NCBI GenBank assembly: GCA_035236585.1
Contig: CP141132.1
Location: 25,875,445 to 25,939,444 of the forward strand
Direction of reading: 5' to 3'
DNA length: 64,000 nt
DNA from: Warburgia ugandensis
Taxonomy: Eukaryota > Streptophyta > Magnoliopsida > Canellales > Canellaceae
Below, one piece after another: positions 1-13,000 of this stretch; position 1 is the first letter of the stretch; every line of letters starts with the position of its first letter. A program made the translations under genes and the position numbers. A model generated the notes under the pieces. That model was not told the origin of the DNA, ran no database searches, and saw only the letters and a list, made by a program, of their open reading frames with translations.

Positions 1-2849
1 TGATGACCCCAGTTTTTGTAACACATTTTATGATGCATTTTCAAAGGCAGGGGCCTTAGTAGTAAAAAAAATTTGCAAAATAAAGTAGCAAAAAATCTTT
101 TCTTTAGAACTTGTTTTGAAGGAATTCTCATACATAACATAAGTAGAATTTTTATATAAGATAAAATTTCATTGAAGGAATATATTTTTATTAAATTCGA
201 GAATCCATCCAGTGGTTCACAGTACAACCCAAATCCATTACAAAACTCAAAGCTCACCATATAATGAAACTCTCATTACAATACAATACTCTCAAACAAA
301 ACAAAATACATGTCTTCAAGGGGGATACCCTGATGATTATTCTCTTCAAGTCTTCTATAGTCTTGAGCTCCTAACTCTCCTTCTCTGTATCTCAGATATT
401 GCAAACATTGAAACATTTACAATATCTCAGCAAGCCATGCTTGGTAGGGGATTCAAGAAGCCATGCTTGTATGTAAAATAGGTTTCATACGCATCAAACA
501 ATTTGTCTCAATACTTAGGGCTAGAATATCTTCTAGTTCCATATTCACTTAGAGTCTAGTCCTCAATTCTAACTTAACCATTTCATCTGTGTTTGGATCA
601 TAAGGGTTTCAAGGGATTTAATACAAGTATTAATATTACACTTGTCAACATAAGGTCATGTGTTTGACATGTACATCCCATGTAGATGCATTCATAAAAT
701 CCTCCTACCTTCAAGTAATGATCCATCTCTTCAGATCCTCGATGATCCTGACCGGTGTATGAAATATGTAAATCCATACATACTGTCAATACATATACAA
801 TCTGAATAATCCTATCTATATTCTTTGTCTAATCTTGTTTTTTTATATAAAGGATCTAGATCTTTTGTCCTATCATGACCTATCTTCCTTAGATAATGTC
901 TATCCTATTGATCAATAGATCTAATGATTAGAATGATCTTCTAATATTTTAGATTTTCTATTATAAGTCTTTGTGTATTCCTTCCTTTGATCTTGATCTT
1001 TCATAGATCCTTTGATCAACAATTTATACTTATTGATAATGATCAAGAACTTAGATCTTCTATCATCTGGTTCTCCTTTGATCTATGTTTAGTTGTTTGA
1101 TCATCCCAAAGGAGGATGATCTTGGTTCTCTTCCTTGGATCATATTTGATCAAGGGTTCAAATCTTCTATTTGATGTAAATCTTCTATTCTATTTGATCT
1201 AAGTTGTAAGTAATATATATATATATATCACCAAGAAGTATTTATTTCTTTCTTATTGTTCTTGATCATCCAAGATCCAGTGGATCTTGTTTGATCATCC
1301 TTATCTCACTTACAATTTTTATTAGGATTAGATAAATTTATAACCTTTTATGCTCCTATTATTATTATTATTATTATTCAACCAGTTAATGTTTTATTGG
1401 TTGAAGATAACTTATTTCAGCCTCAATCTAGATTGCTCCTCTTATTTCGAATTGGTTAAGGCTTACTAGCTAAATGGGTGAACACAAAGTGGTTACTTCA
1501 ATCCTTATGTAAGGAGGTGTTTAAACTTCACAAACATCAATGGAAGGTAGGGAAAGAGAGAGGCTCTATTAGAAAACCCCCTTAACCACCTTAGCTCAAC
1601 CTTTCATAAGGTTCCTATGATCATGTTAACCCTAAGTCCCCTTTCTAATTGATTTTAATTAAGTTCATGAACATTTAAAATGTCATTCATGGGGTTTATT
1701 ATTCTCCTAGTTTAGGCAAAGGATTTGATAATCCTTATATTGTCCTACTAACTATAGCGCTTACTAATTAAGTCCAAGTCAAATAATTCACTCTTATTTG
1801 TGTTATGAAACTCTACTTTCTCATTAGATTCCATTTTTGGTGTTTTATTATCTTTATCTCATAATTACTTTAATAATTAAATCTACTAATAAAATTTAAC
1901 CATAAATGAATCATAACTTTCAAGCATAAAACTACATAATTGAACAACCTAATGATAATGGTAGAAGGTACTTAAGATTACACTAGCATGATTTCTAACT
2001 AATGTACTTTATCTAATAACTCAAATTAAACTATCATGGACCTAAGGTACCATCTCATACCATAGTCTAATCTAACATGAAATCCTAGTATGGTTCTAAG
2101 TACAATTGCATGTAATCATACCAACATGGTTCAAAGTTACAATTCATCATTCATGAATAATTTTATGGACATTTGAAATGAAGTTATACTAAAATAATCT
2201 ATCATGGATCCTATATTCATGAAATAAATCAAATGAAATCAATGCATAACTCAAAGTAACCCATATCTCATTATTAAAGTTTTTACTTATGATCCAACCA
2301 TTAGATATTAGGTCTTTTCCTTTTAAATCAAGGGTTTTAAATAAATTTTAGGGCTTTTACTCCATTAAGGTCCAAGATCATTTTCCTTTGTTTTTTGTCA
2401 TATTCAATCCATCATTTCAATGGATTCCTTCATAATGTCATTCATTCAATCCATCCTAAGGATCTGATTATACTTGATCTCATTAATCAAGTGGGTCCCT
2501 TTGTATTTTTAGGAATTTTCTACTATAAGGGGTAGATCCCTCAATTTATCTTAGATATGTCTAAATAAGTCATGGATATCACTTTATTTCAACATTATAT
2601 CATCAGTAAATCAGATCCCCAAGATCTAATCATCTCAGATCTTGAAGATCATGAAAATTGAAAACTTAATTCTTGAAAACAGAAAGTTTCTGGAATGTTT
2701 TTATCAATATTATAGTTTCAGAAGAAAATTGAGATTATAAGCTTTCCATAGCTTCTTTTCGATCTCAATTTGGAGCTCAGATGACTCCACAATTGAATTG
2801 TGAAGTGCACAATCATTCTTAGAGTCCAGATTTGATCTGGGCCCATTAG

Positions 2850-3020
2850 AATGAACAGCTTGGATCGATCGGGCGGAGCAAGCCAGTTAGGAGGAAAGAT
2901 TAGCGTGCGCCTAACATCGGGACACAATCGTGATGCAATTCGCCAGGGACCAGTGCTGCCACATGGTTGTCTCGTCGGGACTATGTCGCATGCGCGCGTG
3001 GTGAAATGCTCTACGTGTCG
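2850..3020. other. GC/CpG-rich patch inside LTR copy E
   Basis: A stretch rich in CG dinucleotides (for example GATCGATCGGGCGG and GCATGCGCGCG) stands out from the AT-rich LTR around it. Equivalent patches lie in copies C (10690-10810), B (26830-27050) and F (52990-53170). The flanks align well between copies but the patch itself differs strongly. It lies in the transcribed part of the LTR. Function unknown. Confidence 0.6.
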
Positions 3021-3718
3021 CATTTCCCTGTGGCATTTTGCATGGTGTTTTGGGAACTAATCCCATTTGGGAGTTCGGATAGTCCATTTTGGACCATCCA
3101 ATCAATCTCTTTACAATTAAGGGCTCAAAGCTTAATAAAAATTCTTGAAATTTCTCCCATAGGGGTTTTGGACCTTCTAGATCAATTCAACTACTCAAAT
3201 TTTCCTTTTGAGCCTCCATCATTCAGAATTGAAGGGTTTTGGTCCTTACTTTATTTTTATAAATTTTAACCCAAAACTAATTATAGAAAAATAAAAATTA
3301 CATAAAACAACATGAAATAAATTTAAGAAGTAGTTCCACCTACTTGATTAGAGAAATAATGTAGTTTTGAAGCCCAACTTGAAATAAATACCCTTTGATG
3401 ATAAGATAGCCCAATAGTCCCTTGTTTTGGGATTTACCGTTGATTGCACTATTGGATCTTCAAATTGATTTGAGGGTTTTGTAGATAAGGCAGTATAGGA
3501 TTGTATGGATGGTAGATTTGTAAGATTCATCTTGGAACAGAGTGCCTAATTGAATTTACGTCTCTTGCTCCAATTAAAGAGGGGAGAGAGAAAGTGCAAG
3601 AAGGGAGATTTTTGGGAGTTTTGAAATTTTGGGAAGGGATCTAGATATGGATTTTTGGAGTAAGGAAGATGATTTTATGGAAATTTTAATGAACATTTTT
3701 AGAGGATTTTTGGAGGGG

Positions 3719-3727
3719 TATTTATAG
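3719..3727 (-). promoter_or_regulatory. TATA box of LTR copy E
   Basis: On the minus strand the bases read CTATAAATA. The same box sits at the equivalent place, roughly 575 bp inside the LTR start, in copies C, B, F and G. This marks the likely retrotransposon core promoter, with U3 upstream and the long transcribed R-U5 part downstream. Confidence 0.6.
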
Positions 3728-4301
3728 GTGTTTTGCATTTTTTATAATTACATGTAATAATTATGTTTTAATTCTTTTAAATATTAAATTAACATTGGAT
3801 CCTCCACTACCAACTCCTTCTCCACTAGTATATGGTAATGGTTTGACCACTCATTACATGTTTTCTAGGTGTTGGAATCATTTGTGGACCCCTTATGAGC
3901 CCCACGAAGTGTGAAAGGACCATCTTGCCCTTTTATCGAGAAAAATTCATTTTATTCTCCTGAACTCAGAATTGAGAGTACATAGTGGCATTGGAATTAT
4001 ATTTTTGAGTACATTCTAAATAATAATGTCGTAGATCTTAGTGATGGTTAAAATTACCATTTTACCCTTTTATTCATAAAATGAAGAAAATTAGGGATTT
4101 TTCATTTTAACTTGAAATTGAAGGTGCTTAGTATCATTACGATCAGTTTTTCAAATACATTCATAATTTCTAAGTTTTAAATCATGTTTTAATCTCTATA
4201 AAAAGAGAATTCCCAATAACCTAATATTCTAGCCTAGAATTTTTGAAAACTCAAACTTTATTGATTTTCTCAATCAATTTACAAAGATTGGGGTTATTAC
4301 A

Positions 4302-6806
4302 CAATATTATCCTCTTTGGTGCAATGAGTCAGCGTAGTGGGTTAAACCCAAAGACATACCAAACCCAAAGACACACCTCAAGGGTTTGCTCCTAAGAGAC
4401 CAGTAGCTTGTCCAGCCCACATCAAAATGACCCCTCAAAATGCGACAAACTCCCCAAACAATGCGGTTAAACTCTCACGGACCAATAGCTTGTCTAGCCA
4501 AGAACTGGTACCTTGCCCAGCTCAAAAGCATGCCCACATCATAATGGCTCTATGGCCCTCCCACATCATAACAACCCCTCAGAACACGTCAAAATCCCCA
4601 AACAATGGGGCTAAACTCTCATGGACTGGTAGCTTGTCTAGCCCAAAGGCCTACCCACACCATAAAGACCCCTTTTGCTCATACAAGGCATTTCATAATT
4701 TCCTAGTATTAGTCTTATATTTTCTCACATGGGTCACAATAATGCATAGCTTATGCATGAACAATTTAATCATGGTTCAATTTCAGCATGCACATTCATC
4801 TTATCTTTCGTATAAATGGAAAAGACTTGTTTCAATGCTCAAAATTCATATATAAATACATATATAGTAAAAATCTTAGCAATCTTAATTCCACCTACCT
4901 CAATGGAGATCTTTACGTTCTCTGAAGCAAATAATTCATTTAGTTCATGTACATGATCCCTATCAGTCACACATCTGTAATGATACAAATGCACATTTAG
5001 ATATATAATTCTAAGACTTCTCTTAGCTTCCTTAGCATGGAATTTTCCTCTAAGTTAGCTCCTAGCACTATTCGGAACAAGGCAAAGTGACAATGTTTAT
5101 TAGTGTGCTAAGGGCATTTCATTAGCTATTGGTTGATAGCTAATTGAATGACAAATAGTTACTGGGTTTCCAATCCACCCCATTGGCCCTAAATTGGCTA
5201 TCCATCATTCTTCTGAAGTGATTACAATTTACTTTCACTATTTAGTCACCTTACCTTAAAATTTTAGAGTATCTTACTTATTAAAAGTCAGAGTAAACAT
5301 TGGTGGCATTTGATCACCAATCATAAGTGGTAGGTCCTTATTACTCTACTGTCCAATCAGACAGTTTAGTTTTTTTTTCCCAATCAATTTCAATCTAGAT
5401 TCTTCAATTTGTGCCATATCCTAGCAATTTCAATGCTTTAGAACTCATATGTGGTGTCTAATCATTGATCAGACATCTCAGGGTCTCTGTTTGAATAGTG
5501 ACAGATCAGACGGCCTAGATCATCCAATCTGTTTTACTTCCAATCAATGCAATTCATGTCATCCTATCATTTTTAAGGATGGAGAACTTACTGGCAGCAT
5601 CTAATCACCGATCAAATGTTGTTAATCACTATTTACACAGTAATAGATTGGATGGTCCAGATTGTCCAATTTGTTTTCTAGCACAAATCACCAATTCTGT
5701 CAATTCCTAGCCACAATAGGCATGCATTTAACTATTTTTAGACTTAAATTACCATTTGAATGATCAAATCATTTGTGGATCGGACTTCAGGAGTTGGATC
5801 ACCCCCATCCCAGGTCCTATTGGATGATCAGAGCCTCAAATGTGTTGATCAACACTCCTGACCATCTTTGTTTGTTAAATACAAACAAGATCAATGGTTC
5901 TAATATTGTTTCAGTGTGAATTAGTTGGGCTCTAATTGAAAAACCTAGCTATTCCTATTTTACAGAGAATTAAAATAAAGAAATGGAGAATGTGTGCGAA
6001 AAACTCACCTCTATGGGTGTTCACGCTCTCTGATCATCACTGGAGCAGACACTGTTTGATGATTTTTCTGTGACTGCTTCATGCACTCCACTTTCCCCTC
6101 AAATCTGGCGTACTTCCTCCTTTGATGGTGGTGGAATCAGAGGGGTTTTGTTCCCCACCTCTTGGAGACTCGATTGAATGGTGGGATCTCCAATCGAAGC
6201 TACCGTTGTCACTGCCAAACTCAGTTTTTCTAGTGACTGTCAAACCCTCCTTCACCAGTATTATCTGGGTTTTCTAGCATGGGAGGTTATCAGGCATGCA
6301 ACTCTAACCCCCTTCTCTCTTCTCTCCTTCTCCTTTTCTCCTTCTCTTCCCTCTTCCCTCTTCCCTCTCTCCTATTTCCTTCTTCCCTTCTCTTCTTCTC
6401 TCCTCATTTCTCCCTCTCATCAAGTTTTCTAATCTGTTGGGTTTGGGAAGAAACAAACTCGATGTTTTGTCGAGTTCCACTTAAGTGAGGAGGTGCCAAT
6501 ATCAAATCTGGCCCCTTCTTTTAAGGCATTTTGTCTTTTTTTTTATATCTTCTTTTTACAAAAATTCCCTCATTCAAATATCCATATCTACTCCATCCGA
6601 ACTATGATTTTTGTAAACTTGGTGTCGTTTGAATTATATTTTTGAGTACTATCCAATTATGGAGGTCCCAATGCTAGATTAGATGTCTATCTAGTCTTTC
6701 ACTTATAAAACTCCAAAAATATGAATTTAATATGTTCTTTTTATCCCAATTTAATATTTTCTCAAATTCACTAAAATTGAGATTTAGAAATTAGGGATGT
6801 TAGAAA
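4302..6806. other. Unassigned LTR-like repeat DNA
   Basis: No gene is recognised. The stretch looks like an old LTR of another Ty3/gypsy family: it ends near 6800 in GGGATGTTAGA, close to the TGTAACATCCC-type LTR start read on the minus strand, and holds a pyrimidine-rich tract at 6308-6425 (purine-rich on the minus strand). Three diverged copies of a motif resembling GGCCTAGATCATCCAATC occur near 5350, 5510 and 5650. Open frames across the pyrimidine tract encode only low-complexity Ser/Leu/Phe runs. No partner LTR or target duplication was found. Confidence 0.4.
4406..4675. repeat. Degenerate tandem duplication, period ~143 bp
   Basis: Two diverged copies of a unit containing ACCCCTCA, CCCCAAACAATG, TAAACTCTCA and TAGCTTGTCTAGCC lie about 143 bp apart (landmarks 4429 and 4572). 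A partial third copy of the TAGCTTGTCCAGCCC part precedes them at about 4405. A 142-residue open frame across it (4427-4855) merely reflects the repeat. Confidence 0.6.
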
Positions 6807-8350
6807 TAATCTAGACTCTTATGCCTTAGTTTTCCATGACATGGTCCCCTCCAATTCAAGGCACATAATGTAAATCACTTAAGCAATTATCACCCATGAT
6901 TTGATTACCCAAGCCATAGTGAAACACAATCACACATATAAACTAAATCTTTTAAGCCATAGTCATCTAAGACTTGGTCACGTATGTCTTAATCATTTAA
7001 GCAAGTCGTCAATGACTTAATCTTCTATGGCATAGTTCCCATAACTTAAATCACACATACCCTAAATCAACTACGCCCTAATCTCCCAGGACTCTCTCTT
7101 ATGCCTTAAGCTCGTATGCCTTTGTGTTTCATAACAGGCCTCTTATTCCTTAGAGAATTAAACTATGACGCTAGTCAAGAGTGAAATACACCTTATTACT
7201 ATTTAAATGTTAGGAATTTCATTCTTATGAACCTAACTAGGTAAGGTGAACACTTGGTCATACTTAGAATCTAAATTTGGGCTAAATATGATTATCAACA
7301 CAAAAAGAGGATTACTTAAAAGAAAATTGTTAAATGTTACAAAGTAAAAGGTTAGTGAAATAAAGTGAAAGGTCATACTCCTCCAGATTATAAGATCATT
7401 TAGTTAATGGAATTAGGATCAAAACCTAAGAGTACTTAGTTTGCTTAGGTACATAATCAAGAAAGTAAAAGTCAAGTAATAAAAAGGAATGATACATAAA
7501 ATGTATGACCTAGATTTAGGCAATCAAGCAATTAGTTAAAGAAAAAATTATTAAGACATTAAATTCCAAGATGCTAGAGGTAGAAATAAAGATACACATT
7601 CCTGTTCAATGGACATCTAGCCCTTAAAATTTATAAAAGGAAGACAACAAAGCATCGAACAATATCAGGACAAGACACAAGTGCATAACACACCATTATA
7701 TTGTTGATATGGATTTTTATTAGTGATTTGGACCAATAGATTTAATATTTGGCCAAGGGAACAGAGATATTGATTTCCTTGATATTTGCATAGTACCCCA
7801 CAAGTGTGTTGGTGAGCCTTGAGATATGGATTTTTATGAGCCACTTGTTTTGGTTTCATCGATGCTTTTGCAGGCTCTCTATGAATTGCCATGAGTTTTG
7901 ATGGATGCAGATTTGTTGATACATAGGCAAGCTCTATGAGTAGTTGTGGGTCTTTGTGGATATGGATATCATCGATGTTTTGGGCAGGCACTCTGGGAGT
8001 GTTATAAGTCCATGATCACTAAGTAGGTGCACTGAGTTAGTGTTCCATAAGTCTTGAAAACCCTACGCTATAAGGTGTAGTTGGCCATTGACCTCTGAGA
8101 TGAGATTGATAACCATGCCTACGATAGAGATGGTAGGAAGTAGGAGTGCCTTCTAATGGGGAAGTGCTCTAAGTGGTAGCAGGGTAGCCACCATGATGTT
8201 TAGTGAGTCATGTTTTGTGTAGGTATCCATGGGTAGACATAGAGGTTATAGTAGTCACCACGGGGTGATTGTTGGGCACTACGACCATAGGTATCTGTAT
8301 GTTGTTAGCATGCTGGGCATGCCAGTCATTCTTGAGACTTGAGGCCATTA
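6807..8350. other. Repeat-like DNA without recognisable gene
   Basis: From 6807 to about 7140 short motifs such as CTTATGCCTTA, TTAAGCCATAGTC and CACATA recur irregularly. From 7260 to 8350 I see no coding homology. The right part (about 7700 onward) may be the upstream half of the 5' LTR of element D, because it runs without a visible break into sequence shared with the D 3' LTR. Its counterpart is missing at the other end, so this is not proven. Confidence 0.35.
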
Positions 8351-8356
8351 ATCCCT

Positions 8357-8437
8357 AGTAGTAGGACTGTATGCCACCGATGGTCCTTAGTGGTAGGACT
8401 GCATGCCACTAATGGTCCCTGATGGTAGGACTATAAG
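8357..8437. repeat. 32-bp tandem repeat, 2.5 copies
   Basis: Units at 8357-8388, 8389-8420 and 8421-8437 (partial) share the core GTAGGACTG..TGCCAC..ATGGTCC. They lie just upstream of the D 5' LTR portion and may belong to that LTR. Confidence 0.65.
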
Positions 8438-8599
8438 TGACTATGATATGGAGCCATCAGTTTCCATGGCGATGTTGGCATAGATTTGTGCATTGCAGAT
8501 TGAGGGCTATGTGCCTTGGTCTAGCATCATTTGTTTTGAGCACATTGATTTGATAGACACCAAATTCTATTAGACATTGTAGATGATTTGAGATCCACC

Positions 8600-9252
8600 A
8601 ATTTTCTTCATGGATCTTTATTTTACAAGTCGTGATTTATCACTTTTCAGAAACTATGCACTTATACGTATATATGTGAGCTATTTTCACCTATATGTAT
8701 GCTATTGTATGCACCATTTTAGGCATTCCAACATGTATTAGTTTTTCACCCTAATATAAGCTATTGTTTTTGCTCACTCCATACATGCAACATTTAAGGT
8801 GATACACCAAGTAGCTTAAGCGTGAGAGATGTAGGGAAGGCCAAAATAACTAAATCAGCTTAGATGTGAGGAGAATATTCTTTTAGTGCAGTTTCTTTTG
8901 ATAGATTCCATGTGTAGGATTTCATTTTGGCAATATATATATATATAACTTAAATTTTTGTTAATACATTGGATATTGTAACATAGATTGTTCTGATTAT
9001 TTGAATGGATTATGTGACTTTACTTGTGATAGTATGGATGATTTTATGGCATGTACCTCTAACCATTCTTAGATTAGAAAACTACTATTTTACATATATG
9101 TGGAGGTTCTATAGTAACTCTCAAAATGAAGTTGATGAATTTCTCAAAATTATGTGCATATTATAACTCTGATCATGTGTTCTAAAACAAGGAAATTTTA
9201 GTTGCTTTCCAATGTAAAATCTACAAATGCTTGAAAAACATAGGATGTTACA
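8600..9252 (+). mobile_element. 5' LTR (right part) of Ty3/gypsy element D
   Basis: This stretch aligns with 19775-20415, for example GATCTTTATTTTACA at the left and ACAAGGAAATTTT and GGATGTTACA/GGATGTTGCA at the right. It ends at 9252 in TTACA, five bases before a tRNA-Met primer site, as expected for the end of a 5' LTR. Similarity with the 3' LTR fades left of about 8600, so one of the two LTRs has been rearranged. Confidence 0.75.
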
Positions 9253-9257
9253 AATCT

Positions 9258-9269
9258 TGGTATCAGAGC
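9258..9269 (+). other. Primer binding site (initiator Met tRNA) of element D
   Basis: TGGTATCAGAGC is the standard plant primer site complementary to the 3' end of initiator methionine tRNA. It lies five bases after the LTR end and about 140 bp before the gag start codon, which fixes the plus orientation of element D. Confidence 0.9.
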
Positions 9270-9409
9270 ACACTCCATATTGATAATAATTAAAGTCACT
9301 GAGAGTTAATGTGTCAACATTTAGGAAGGATTAAGTCCTAGGCCAAATTAGGAACCTTAGTTACTAGGGTTAGGAAAGAAGACTTATTAGAATCTCCCTT
9401 GCTTTATAG

Positions 9410-9475
9410 ATGGCTCCCCAAAGACGTGGTGCTAGCTCGCCATCACCATTAGATGTAAGGTAGCAGATGGGGGCT
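9410..9475 (+). pseudogene. Gag N-terminus of element D, cut by a solo LTR
   Basis: The ATG at 9410 opens a frame beginning MAPQRRGASS, a start common in plant chromovirus Gag. An in-frame TAG occurs after 17 codons. The frame is then interrupted at GGGCT by the 8.4-kb LTR copy C. The continuation lies at 17907, after the second target-duplication copy GGGCC. Joining the halves across one duplication copy keeps the reading frame, which supports the insertion model. Confidence 0.7.
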
Positions 9476-10050
9476 TGTAATAACCCCAATTTTTATAAAT
9501 TGATTGAGAAAATTAATTTAGTTTGAATTTAAAAAAATTCTGGGCTAGAATATTAGGTTATTGGAAATTCTTTTTTTATAGAGATTAAACCATGATTTAA
9601 AACTTAGAAATTATGAATGTATGTGAAAAATCAATCGAAATGACACTAAGTACGTTCGATTCTAAGTTAAAATGAAAAATCCCTAAATTTCTGCATTTTT
9701 TATAAATAAAAGGGCCAAATGGTAATTTTACTCATAACGAAGAATTAAAACATTAATATTTGGAATGTACTTAGAAAAATGATCGAAATGACACTAAGTA
9801 CACACAATTCCGAGTTCAAAAGAATAAAACACAATTTTCTCCATAAAGGGTAAAATGGTCTTTTCACACGTCTATGGGGCCACAAGGGCCCACAAATGAA
9901 TCCAACGGCTAGAAAACATATAATGAGTGATCAAATCACTACCAGTTGATAGTGGAGAATAAGGTGGTAGTGGAGAATCCATTGATAATTTAATATTCAA
10001 AAGAGATAAAACATAATTATTATAAGTACTGATGAAAAATGCAAAAAAAA

Positions 10051-10060
10051 CTATAAATAC
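10051..10060 (+). promoter_or_regulatory. TATA box of LTR copy C
   Basis: CTATAAATAC lies 575 bp inside the LTR, at the same place as in the other family members. A pyrimidine-rich tract follows at 10140-10180. Confidence 0.6.
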
Positions 10061-13000
10061 CCACCCAAAAATATTCTAAAATTATCTTGCTTTCCCTAAA
10101 AAAAAGGATCCAAACTCATTCCCAAATTTCCAAATTGCCCAAAAATCTATCTTCTTTCACTTTCTCTCTCCTCTCTCTAGATTGGAACAAGATACCTAAA
10201 TTCAATTAGGCATTCTGATCCAAATCAAATCTCACAAATCCCACTATTCATATTTTCCTAGACCATCTTATCCACAAAACCTCCAAAGAAATTTGAAGCT
10301 CTAACCATGCAATCAATGGTAAATCACAAAACAATCAATTATTGAGCGATCTTATCTTCAAGGGGATATTTCTTTAAAATTAGGCTTCAAAACCTACATT
10401 TTTCTCCAATTAGGTAGGTGGAAACTCTTCCTATACTTATTTCATATTATTTTATATAATTTTTATTTTTTTGAAATTAATTTTAGGTTAAAAATTATAA
10501 AAATCAAGTAAGGTTAAGATCCCTTCAGATGGAACATTTGATCCATTCAATTAATCTAGAAGGTCCAAAACCCATAGAGTTGAATTTTCAAAAAAATTTA
10601 TTAAGTTTAGAGCCATTAATTGAAGGGGATTTAATTGGACGGTCTAAAATGGAGCTGATCACCCTTAAGATATCAAATTATTGGGATGTCGCACGAAAAT
10701 GTGCCTTGCTAGAGTGTCTTCAGCGCATGCTCTGCATGCGATGACATTCTGCCAACGTCTCGGTGACGGGAGCGCGGCCCGCTCTGGTCGATTGGACTTG
10801 CCGCCCGACTAATCAAAACTGTTCATTTCGTTGGGCCCAAATCAAATTTAGACCCTTGAAGAGACTGTGAACTTCTTTCTTCAATTTCAGAGTCATCTGC
10901 ACTCCAAATCAAGATTGAAAAGAGGTTGTGGAAATCTTGTAATGTCTATTTTCTTCTAAAATCATGAAAGAGATAAAAATCTTCCAGAAACTTTTTGTTT
11001 TCAAGAATTAAGCTTCCAAATTTCATGATCTTCAAGATTTGAGATGAGCAGATCTCGGGGATCTAATTTAATGATAAAACAAAGTGATATCTATTATTTA
11101 TTTTGACAGATCTAAGATAAATTGAGGAATCTACCCTTTATGGTAGAAATAACCTAAAAATACAAAGGGACCCAATTGATCAATAAGATCAAGCATGATC
11201 AGACCCTTTGGATGGGTTGTATGAATGGGATTATGATGAAATCCAATGAGATCATTGATTAATTATGACAAAAACAAGTGGGTGTGATCATTGAACCTTA
11301 ATGAAGTGAAAGCCCTAAATGTAATTAAAACCCTTGATCTAAAGGAAAAGATCTAAGATCTAATGGTTGGATCATAAGTAAAAGTTTCTAATAAACTTAA
11401 TTTAATTAGTTTACTTGTATTTTATTTGATAATAGAATTGTAAATGTGATTATGTTATAAATTAGGAAGCATGATAGTGTAATTCTTCAATTTTAGCATG
11501 ATATGCTCTAAATGCTCTCAGTTTGTTATTAGGTTAGTAGATTTAATTATCTTAGGGTCATGTTAGTTTGAATTTGATATTTTAGCATGAATTCGTTAGA
11601 TTACTAGTAAAATTTCATGTATTTCATAACTTAGAATCATGCTAGTTTAAGTATAGTTTTATTCCATTAGGTTAAGTTATATTCATAGGAAGCATGTTAT
11701 CATATATGGTTGTTAAATTTATATTGGATTTATGCTTTAAAGTTTATGACTTAATTGTTGTCAAATTTTACTAGTAGATTTAATTGTTAAGTAGGATAAT
11801 ATAAGAATTATCAAATCTTTGGCCCAAACTAAAAGAATGATAAACCCCATGAATGACATTTTAAATGTTCATGGATTTAATTAAAATCAATTAGAAAGAG
11901 TACTTAGGGTTAAAATGCTTATAGGAACCTTATGAAAGGTTGAGCTAAAGTCACTCTAGTGAATGCTGAACATGGTAGTTAAGGGGGTTCTCTAATAAAG
12001 CTTAGCTCTTTCCCTACCTTCCATTGACGTTTCTGAGGTCTGTACGCCTCCTTACATGAGAATTGAAGTAATCACTTTTTGTTCAATCATTCAACTAGTA
12101 AGCCTTAGTCAATTTGGTATAAGTGGAGTTGTTTAGAGTTAGGATGAAATAAGCTATCTTCAACCAGTAAAACATTAATTGGTTGAATAATAATAAGAGC
12201 ATAAAAGGTTAGTAAATTATCTAACCCTAATAAAAATTATAAGTAAGATAAGGATGATCAAACAATATCTATTAGATCTTGAATGATCAAGAACAATAAA
12301 AGAAATAAATACTTCTTGATGATATAAATATTGCTTGCAATTTAGATCAAATAGAATAGAAGATCTTAGATAAAATAGAATAGAAAATTTAAACCCTTGA
12401 TCAAATATGATTCAAGGAAGAGAACCAAGATCCTCCTCCTTAGGGATGATTAAACAACTAAACTTAGATCAAAGAAGAACTAGATGAGAGAAGATCTAAG
12501 CCCTTGATCTTTATCAACAAGTATAAATTGTTGATCAACGGATCTATGAAAGATCAAGATCAAAGAAAGGAATGCATAAAGACTTATAATAGAAAATACT
12601 TAGATCTGAAAGATTAGAAGATCATTCTAACCATCAGATCTATTGATCAATAGGATAGACACTATCTGAGGAAGATAAATCATGATAGGACAGAACATCT
12701 AGATCCTTTATATCAAAGGACAAGATTAAACAAAAAATATAGATAGGATAAAAAAAATATAGGATTATTCAGATTGTATAAATATTGACAGTATGTATGG
12801 ATTTACAGTTTACATACGTCAGTCGGGATCATGGAAGGTCTGAAGAGATGGATCACTACTTGAAGGTAGGAGGATTTTATGAATGCATCTACATGAGAAA
12901 TACATGTTGAATACATGATCTTATGTTTAGAAATGTTAACAAGTGTAATGTAAATACTTGTATTAAATCCCTTGGAAACCCTTATGATCCAACCAAAACA

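Larger units (their letters stand above)
1..4301 (-). mobile_element. Giant LTR (copy E) of chromovirus family B
   Basis: The sequence aligns along most of its length with the two LTRs of element B (23649-28233 and from 32709). It starts with the same terminal TGATGACC/TGACGACC block and ends with GGTTATTACA, which on the minus strand is the TGTAATAACC start. It is therefore a minus-oriented LTR of about 4.3 kb. Compared with B it lacks about 590 bp near position 450. The window opens exactly at its terminal TG, so it cannot be decided whether this is a solo LTR or a 5' LTR whose primer site lies just left of the window. The bases after 4301 do not form a polypurine tract on the minus strand, so it is not a 3' LTR. 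Short reading frames inside it have no recognisable product. Confidence 0.78.

Noticed and set aside
1205-1378. Short (AT)n and (ATT)n runs
   Set aside because: Ordinary simple repeats of 16-17 bp in AT-rich LTR sequence, too short to merit separate features.
6178-6488. Two open frames over a CT-rich tract
   Set aside because: Low-complexity Ser/Leu/Phe translation caused by the pyrimidine tract.
9464-9475. GATGGGGGCT before LTR copy C as a polypurine tract, making C a 3' LTR
   Set aside because: The flanks are the two halves of element D gag and GGGCT/GGGCC is a target duplication, so C is a solo LTR and the G run belongs to gag.
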